From: Phytophthora quininea
Taxonomy: Eukaryota > Oomycota > Peronosporomycetes > Peronosporales > Peronosporaceae
Direction of reading: 5' to 3'
NCBI GenBank assembly: GCA_011947345.1
Contig: JAAVTG010000637.1
Location: 124,001-188,000 of the forward strand
Length of the DNA: 64,000 bases
A program made the translations under genes and the position numbers. The notes beneath the pieces are model-generated. The model ran no database searches and had not been told where the DNA came from. It worked only from the letters and a program-made list of their open reading frames with translations. Positions 57,768 through 64,000 of this stretch are shown piece after piece. Every line of letters begins with the position of its first letter. Within the stretch, counting starts at the first letter, position 1.

Positions 57768-59628
57768 TTAATCCTTGCCGCGGACGTTGAGCCACAAGGC
57801 GACAAGCCCAACGATCCGAAAGACAACACCTAGCACAACCAGCATCACGCCGTCAAACACGGCCGTCATGCCATCCATGCTGTAGTATTCCAGCACTTCA
57901 TGTCCAGTGCGAGCGATGCAGTTCTGGTTCTCGCCGCAGGGGATCGTATCGACCTCCTTCCAGAAGACCTTCATCATCCCCTCGTAGCCGTATTTGATGG
58001 GGAAATGTACTGAATCCACACAAAGTACGGAGGTGTTGACGACACATTGAGGAACAGCCCGCCGAACAACATGAACGGCAGCAGGATCACGATGCCCACG
58101 AACGGAGCGAGCTCCACACGCCGACAGAGGCAAGAGACCATGTAGCCCACCCCCACCGCCCCAAAGTTGAGCAGTACCACAAACAACTGCAGTGAAATGT
58201 ACGTGACGAACCCGTGGCCGATTCCGATGAGGAAGTAGGTCGGGACGAAGAACACAAACGGCATCAACACTTGCAGAGGCAGCTCGCTGAGGATCTTGGC
58301 GAGATACCACACGGCTAGACGATACAGACCCGACTTGTACTCGTGGAGAACCATAGGCAGCTCCGTTGGGATCGCGATGAACAGCGGACTTGTCGTCGTG
58401 AACGTTTGATTGACGACCACCACGAAGAAGGCGCCGGCGAAATTCTGGATGCCTGTTTGATCGATGTCCAGCTGCAAGTAGATAAGCCCCACGATGGCCG
58501 AGATGAAGAGCTGCAGGAAGAAGTTGGCGCGGAACGAGATGCGGTCTCGGACTAACCGGAGCACGTTCCTGCTGGCGAGCACCTCCATTTGCGCCCACGC
58601 GCCGAGACGCGTGCCCTGATAGCCGTCAGCGCCGCTGTTGGCATCTTCAACCAAGCCAGTACTGCTCGAATTCCTTGCACTTATCGAGTCGGCATCTCGC
58701 TTTGCCCACTCGTCTTTCAGCAGCTCCAGTCGCTTGATGCCGACGTCGTCCTTCTTGCGGTCTAGCACAACCAATTGGCGCATAAAGTAGTCGGTCGGAT
58801 TGACGAAGCCTGGACATTGGTACCCGAGCGCTGCGAAGTACTCCACCGCCCCACTAGCCCTGCCGTTGTAGACGGTGACGCCGTCACACAGCAAGTAGAG
58901 CTTGTCGAAGAGTGCGAAGAGCTCTGAGGACGGCTGATGGACTGTGGTGACGACGGTTCTCCCTTGTGAGCCAACTGCTGCAACTGGACCATCACTGCTT
59001 CGGCCATGTAGCTGTCCAGCCCGGAGGTCGGTTCGTCCACGAAGAGCAACGACGGATTGGTGAGGATCTCTGTCGCGAACGACAGTCGCTTGCGCTCTCC
59101 GCCTGAGATCCCGCGCAGTCGCACGCCCCCAATCAGCGTGTCCCGGCATTTGGTGAGCCCCAGCTCTTCCAGCACTGTGTCCACTCGGTCGGCGTGCTGC
59201 TTCGCGGTGGTGCCGGTCCCCATCCGTAGTCGCGCCTGGTACAGCAAATGCTCGCGCACGGTGATGGTGGCGTAGAAGAGGTCGTTCTGCTTGACGTAGG
59301 ACGAGAAGCGCTTGAGCGGCTTGCTCCATTGCACGCCGTTGGCTGCGATATCTCCTTCCACGCTGGTGTTGCGGCCAGATATGCAGTCCAGCAGAGAGCT
59401 CTTGCCTGCGCCTGACGGCCCCATGATCACTAGCAGCTCGCCCGGTCGCGCGGCACCGCTCACGTCACTCAGGATGGGCTTGTCCTCGAGCAGCTTGGTG
59501 ACGGGGTTCTTGACCGCCAGCTTCAGGCTCAAGTGCGTCCACTGCAGCGTGATCTTAGGCACATGGGGCGGTGCCACCACGTCCACGGCGGGCGACTCGA
59601 CTTGGATGAAGTGGTCCTTGCTCTCCAT
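57768..59628 (-). CDS. ABCG-type half-transporter
   Basis: Intronless on the minus strand, ATG 59628, about 620 residues once two one-base losses are allowed for. ATP-binding domain first: Walker A MGPSGAGKSS, signature LRGISGGERKRLSFA, Walker B LLFVDEPTSGLD, H-loop TTVHQPSSELF. Then six membrane segments (ANFFLQLFISAIVGLIYLQL, FVVVVNQTFTTTSPLF, LMPFVFFVPTYFLIGIG and others) and a Cys-containing extracellular loop. This ABC-then-TM order of a half-size protein is ABCG/White-type; it works as a dimer exporting lipids, sterols or xenobiotics. Frames break at the C3 run 58961-58963 (LAHKG to RTVVTTVHQ) and the G4 run 57999-58002 (IQYISP to IKYGYEG). Both junctions fall in conserved sequence. Confidence 0.92.
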
Positions 59629-59973
59629 GGCGACTGTGCGACTGGAAAAGGAGCGCGGCGGTGCAGCTCCGTCCTGGCTCAGACACCGATGAATGACACC
59701 GAATTCCCGGTGGCATCGTGTGCATCGGTGCTGACAGAGCTGTCAATCATTTCCACCGCGACACCAACATGGTGCTGCTGAGCGACCTGGCGGTGCTGCC
59801 GAACTCAGACGCTCACCACGACTCGCGTCATTCCTGTTGCCGTCGCCATCATTCGATATCGAACGCATTGTTGACACCGCGGCAAGATATTTTTTGCCCC
59901 GCAGCACTTTTCTCACTTCCAGAAAGACATTCGCACCGGAAGGAAGCCGCAAGTTCGCCACCACTGCCCGTCA
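59629..59973. promoter_or_regulatory. Divergent promoter region
   Basis: 345 bp between the ABCG start (minus) and the NYN-like start (plus). No further gene; no clear Inr found by eye. Confidence 0.35.
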
Positions 59974-61515
59974 ATGCTTCGCTCCTCGTCCAAGCCCAAG
60001 CTCTCGGACCAGCGCTTCGTGTTCGTGGACCTAGACGGCCTGCTCGCCTCCGTGCGCAGCTACGTGCTGTCCCACGAGACGCAGTTCCACGCGGAGCTGG
60101 CCCAGTTCTCGACGGATGTGGCGCTGGATCCGCAGAAGCTCACGGTGGTGCTGAACGACCAGCAGCCCAAGCGCGTGCAGTGCTGGAGAGCCACGTACTG
60201 CAACCCCAACCAGAGCGAGGCTAAAGCGCTTGAAGCGGCGCACTGGGACGGCGGCCAACAAGTCAATTGGCAAGTCACGCAGAAGGGGACGGCGCAACAC
60301 CCGACGCTAGAGAATATGCTCAGGAAGCAACTGACCAAAACTTGTACAGGCAGCAGGACACTCGCTTTGGCCACTGGAATGCTGTCCAAAGGCATGAACA
60401 CGGTGCTGGACAGCTACGTCAAGAGTCTCCGGCACGTCCGACTGGTGTGTCTGGATTCGTGTTGGAAGAGCAGTCAATTTAAAGCGAACGTCCAAGTTAA
60501 AAGTCTAGACAAGTATATCAAGAGGCTGCTGACAGGACGACACACTGCAGCAGTGAAGCCGGAGCTCGAACGGAAAATGAGCTCGCCGTTGAGGAGGTCG
60601 GAGAGTTCTGGCAGTTGCAGTCCGACGAAGAGAGCGACAGATTTGTATCAAGAAGAACGACGAGCTGCCATGTTGGACCAGGAGTTGAGAGATATCGAGA
60701 GGCGCAAAGCGAGGTTGGTGGAACTGCCGACTGGGAAATACGCAGCAGGCAATCGCAGTCGATTCGTGTTTATGAATTGGGACAATTGTACTACGTGCTG
60801 CTTGATCTGCTGGAAACGGTGGGGTCGTCCAAGAACAAGAACACGCTGGTGCTTGTCATGGGCGACGGTGCACTCGGCGGCAGTGGCGCCAACCAGAAGG
60901 AGGCGACACGAGATCTAGTGATGAGGTTTCTCGAGAAAAACTGGTTTCTCGAGATCCACTCGTGGTTGCATGCGCTAAACGACTGGTTTTTGGACATCCT
61001 GGAGCAATTTCAGCACCGCGTGGCAGTTAAACCGCTGGATGGTGACATTCACAGTCTCGTGTATCTGAAAGAGGATGAAGAGGAGGTCTGGGTAGATCCC
61101 GTGTGGCATGATCCCTCTAGGCGTTGTCGTGAATCACCGAGAGCAGAATCTCCGCTGATCCGAAGCGCTCCCCTCTGCTTCGGCGTGGGATGTTGCCGCT
61201 ATTCCGCCGGTCTCGTTGTTTCCGACAACTCCCAATTTGACGCTGGAGCAGAAGCTGGAGCAAAGGACGAGACTTGAGCAGGAACGGAGAGAGCTGCTGG
61301 AACGGCTGCAGAAGAATCAGGAAGCGCTGGACGCCCTCGGGTTGGAGACTTGGTCCATGCAACTACTGCAGCAACAGCAGGAATTCGCACGAGTCGCGCA
61401 GCAGGCGAGTGACAAGCAACTGGCGATGCGCATGGCACAAGAGGAAGAGATGCAATTGCGATTCCTGGACAAGTATGGGCAGGATCAACGTGAGGAGCCA
61501 TGGCAGTTTGCCTAA
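59974..61515 (+). CDS. Protein with two NYN/PIN-like domains and a C-terminal coiled coil
   Basis: ATG 59974, stop TAA 61515, intronless. First unit (residues about 10-185): QRFVFVDLDGLLASVRSY, LALATGMLSKGMNTVLDSYV, RHVRLVCLDSCWKS. Second unit (about 255-370): RFVFMNWDN then LYYVLLDLLETVGSSKNK, TLVLVMGDGALGGSGANQKE, IHSWLHALNDWFLDI. Both follow the NYN plan: a strand ending in an Asp (VDLDG / NWDN), a long helix, a strand with an acidic/Gly turn, and a last strand before a helix. NYN domains are usually RNA-cleaving. Two frame breaks: TT at 60786-60787 (one base lost) and C4 at 61170-61173 (apparently one base extra). The C-terminal about 90 residues (LEQKLEQRTRLEQERRELLE) form a coiled coil. 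Function unknown. Confidence 0.55.
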
Positions 61516-61763
61516 AGCTGTTGATGGACGAGTCTTGCCGCATTCTGTTTAAATCTGACTACGTAGTAGTTCGCTTTCACCCTAGCGAATGAGCGAGTTG
61601 TGGCGTTTTTCGCGGCATTGCTTCACATGTTGGAGCTGGCCTCGAGCAGCGAGAATGACAGAGGTCTCGATAGGCGACCGGAAATGAGCGAAAGCTGTAA
61701 ATGAAAGCGCACAAACGTCTACATGTATTGAGCAAAGAGTTGCGAAGACCAGCGCCTTCCCCA

Positions 61764-62207
61764 TTAGTCCACAAGGTGCGGGTACTTCTTGTAGTACCAG
61801 TCGCGATACTTCTCCCAAAACTGGAACTTGGGGTCGGAAGGGTTTTCGCCATTGCGCGCGAATCCCCAGTTGATATACAGGGTGCTGGGACTCGCGTCGG
61901 CGTCGTCAAAGTACTTGAAGTATTTCGTCTTGACCTTTCCCGCGTTGATGTTGGCCATCATCTTCTCCACCTTCTCGGCTGCAGTGAGAGGTTTTCCTCC
62001 AAACCCAAAGACCCTCTCTTCCTCCGCGTCCGAGAGGCCCTGCTGCTCGTCGTCGTCAAGAGTCTTGGCACTTCGAAGAGATCTCTTCTCAGCTCCGGCA
62101 TTGCTGGTTTCGCCAAGCGAGCGAGTCTGAGGTGGCGACCCGGTAGCAGAGATCACGGTAGAGCTCGCTAGAGCAACTACTGCCAGCAGAAGGTATTGCA
62201 GACGCAT
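61764..62207 (-). CDS. RXLR-dEER secreted effector candidate
   Basis: 147 residues, single exon, intact, ATG 62207 on the minus strand. Signal peptide residues 1-21 (LQYLLLAVVALASSTVISA). RXLR tetrad RSLR at 42-45, acidic stretch DDDE, and dEER motif EEER at 62-65: the full canonical N-terminal arrangement. The effector part contains LTAAEKVEKMMANINAGKVK and FWEKYRDWYYKKYPHLVD; the Trp/Tyr-rich end and helix spacing are compatible with a single WY-like unit, which I cannot confirm by eye. A matching Inr lies 46-61 nt upstream. Known family role: delivery into host cells to alter immunity; the target here is unknown. Confidence 0.88.
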   Translation of the reverse strand: MRLQYLLLAVVALASSTVISATGSPPQTRSLGETSNAGAEKRSLRSAKTLDDDEQQGLSDAEEERVFGFGGKPLTAAEKVEKMMANINAGKVKTKYFKYFDDADASPSTLYINWGFARNGENPSDPKFQFWEKYRDWYYKKYPHLVD

Positions 62208-62252
62208 CGTTCTTCTCGATCAACTTGAGCGGAGACTTGAGCGTGTGGAAGG

Positions 62253-62268
62253 AAGTTTGAGAATGAGC
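62253..62268 (-). promoter_or_regulatory. Inr-type core promoter of the RXLR gene
   Basis: Minus strand GCTCATTCTCAAACTT is nearly identical to the oomycete consensus GCTCATTYYNCAWTTT and sits 46-61 nt before the ATG. Confidence 0.65.
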
Positions 62269-63090
62269 AATGGCAAACTGGGCCAGCAACCGATGCAGGG
62301 CATCAAACTGACCGCTTGACAAGGGTGGTGGTTCATAGGTCCTCTATTATTTGTTATCTCTAACTAATAGATTCCAACAGCTTGGCAAGGGTGACGCTCG
62401 TGGCACATCCGAAACGCGATCTTGCTGTCAGGCCTCGCGGAAGCGAGTTGAGTGGTGGAGATCGAGCAGCATACCGTGGCTGAGAGTGACAACGCGGGCT
62501 TGTGCGTTCGCGAATATCTTCTGCGAGATTGTTGTTCAAGCACAAAGCTTCGGACGGTTGTGGCGTCGAGCCTATCGTGCATCCAAAACGTGTGATCATA
62601 TCGACATCTCGTCAGCAATACGAGTGATTCGTCTCATTATTTTAAATGAGACGTCCCAACAGAATTCAACTCATATATGGCGGATGCACCAAGCGAGTTC
62701 TCTCGTAGTGTCAACCCGCGTCGTGCAAGGCACGGGTAACTTCGGTATAAGTCAATTACAAAAATCATTAAAAAAATGTATCGCAACGATGAGTTTATCA
62801 TTGGTGGCGAGATGGCGTACTTCGGAGACCTACGATGCAAATCCTATGCAAAGAGAACGTGCAAAACTGGATAGCACACGGGAGTAAACCAGCATATTCA
62901 TTTGCCCCGCTTGATCTTGATCATTGGCAAACGACAACCCTACCACTTCGACCACAGTGCATCCACCCCAACAACAACTTGTTGTCAACAAGTGGTTCCT
63001 CCGATGAGGGAAGCGGATCAGCTATTCCACGCTTGACACGGCTAAGAGTGTCATTGAAACCAGCACGTGCTGGTAAGGGAGATGTTGGAG
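62269..63090. other. Intergenic region
   Basis: About 820 bp between the RXLR promoter and the dynamin-like gene end. No gene, RNA or repeat recognised. Confidence 0.4.
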
Positions 63091-64000
63091 CTAGTGGAGT
63101 TCGAATAGTGGATATTGTGATTGGAAATTAAAATGTGTGGAGCTGCACTGACTAGCAGACCATTTCGATCTCCTTTTGGCACTGCCGAAGCAGACCAGCT
63201 CGCTCTTCAGCCGCTTGCGTGTGGCCACCTTCTGCTCCGAGTCTCCCATCAACCGTGCAAGCTTGTCATCGGTCACACTGTTCAATTCGCGAGCCATCCC
63301 AGCAGCAAATTGGCAGAGCACCAGATCGTTCAGCCGCATGGGGATCAAGTCCACGAACCGCGGCATGGCCACATCCAAATATGCTTGCAGTGCCATCTGC
63401 ATCTCGAGAGCTTCGCGGTCGTCCGTAGTCGGCGCAATGGATGCGATCGCTTTCATGACGTCTGCGAGTCGAGCTCTTCCGCACGAGTCCACAGGCACAG
63501 CGTCTTTCATTTGATCTTGCAGACCTCGCAGCCTCTTCTTGTCCATCTCGGAGAATAGTCGCTGGTCTTGAGTATAGGGACGGCTTTCTGCGGCGAGTAG
63601 TGTGTCCATTTCCTCCTTGGCAGCTTGCACCACGCAGTCAAGCACTTCAACCGAAGTATTCTTGATAAACTGCGCCACTCTCGACGTGGCGTGGAGTCCG
63701 GTGGTCACGAGGTCGGAGACCAACTTGGTTTGAATTCGATACCCGTCAAGAAGCTGCTGGGTTGGCCCTCCCCACTCGTCCACGCATTGGCGGTAGAGGT
63801 TGCAGAACACTTGATACGACGGGAAGATGGAGAGCTCGTCGCCACGGTTTTCGCGGATAAAGTGCTTCGTCGCCGCGAAGTTGTCGAAGCGCCATGTATC
63901 TGCAGCCAACCAACCCGTAAACTCCGCACAACGGACTAGCGTGCCGTTCACCTCGATCACTTTTACGCTGCACCATTCGCCATCGATGTCGACCTGGATA
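63091..64000 (-). CDS. Dynamin/Mx-like large GTPase, C-terminal part (partial)
   Basis: The minus-strand frame is open from 64000, so the gene starts beyond the window; no internal ATG is the real start. Visible parts are the helical stalk (KHFIRENRGDELSIFPSYQV, VAQFIKNTSVEVLDCVVQAA, SRPYTQDQRLFSEMDKKRL) and the GTPase effector domain (AYLDVAMPRFVDLIPMRLND, KLARLMGDSEQKVATRKRLK). Proteins of this type self-assemble on membranes. The order is that of Mx/Vps1-like dynamins without a PH domain. The last about 25 residues after CFGSAKRRSK do not resemble the family, so the true stop may be reached in another frame or by splicing. The GTPase domain is outside the window. Confidence 0.75.
   Translation of the reverse strand, partial: IQVDIDGEWCSVKVIEVNGTLVRCAEFTGWLAADTWRFDNFAATKHFIRENRGDELSIFPSYQVFCNLYRQCVDEWGGPTQQLLDGYRIQTKLVSDLVTTGLHATSRVAQFIKNTSVEVLDCVVQAAKEEMDTLLAAESRPYTQDQRLFSEMDKKRLRGLQDQMKDAVPVDSCGRARLADVMKAIASIAPTTDDREALEMQMALQAYLDVAMPRFVDLIPMRLNDLVLCQFAAGMARELNSVTDDKLARLMGDSEQKVATRKRLKSELVCFGSAKRRSKWSASQCSSTHFNFQSQYPLFELH

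Overview
The window looks like an oomycete genome, most likely Phytophthora or a close peronosporalean relative. Supporting signs are canonical RXLR-dEER secreted proteins, short (about 55-120 nt) spliceosomal introns, G/C-rich third codon positions, oomycete initiator (Inr, TCATTYY-type) motifs 35-60 nt upstream of several start codons, and the mobile-element set (DIRS-like, Crypton-like, MULE, hAT, pogo, Harbinger, copia). The organism is inferred, not proven.

Layout. 1-1238: minisatellite and intergenic DNA. 1239-2285: ZIP metal transporter. 2532-5176: cluster of short secreted-protein genes, including one canonical RXLR gene, a tandem-repeat protein and two related small secreted proteins. 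5245-15715: compact housekeeping block (AFG1 ATPase, a longin/roadblock-like protein, a PhyH dioxygenase, mitochondrial tRNA 2-thiouridylase, VAC14, a WDR76/CMR1-like protein). About 16576-50476: a gene-poor, visibly AT-rich graveyard of decayed transposons with no gene I would call functional. 51237-61515: second compact housekeeping block (mitochondrial RNase III-like protein, CHZ-motif protein, SF-assemblin-like protein, ribosomal protein eL37, PIF1 helicase, ABCG half-transporter, tandem NYN-like protein). 61764-62207: a second canonical RXLR gene. 63091-64000: C-terminal part of a dynamin/Mx-like GTPase running off the window. This is the 'two-speed' arrangement known from Phytophthora, with effectors at the borders of the repeat-rich block.

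Three points change how the window should be read. First, many genes, including housekeeping genes, are split by the loss of one base, nearly always inside a homopolymer (two sites are dinucleotide losses). The regularity suggests consensus sequencing error more than mass pseudogenisation, so broken frames here should not be taken at face value. Second, VAC14 contains an intron with AT-AC ends and a U12-type donor (ATATCCTTTT) that restores a conserved reading frame exactly. Third, the two tyrosine-recombinase remnants have lost catalytic or core arginines by C-to-T changes at CpG, a decay pattern that is unexpected in a lineage not known for cytosine methylation.

Gene order gives several shared promoter regions: longin-like/PhyH (122 bp), CHZ-like/SF-assemblin (188 bp) and ABCG/NYN-like (345 bp). 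Convergent pairs with short gaps are VAC14/WDR76, RNase III/CHZ-like and SF-assemblin/eL37.
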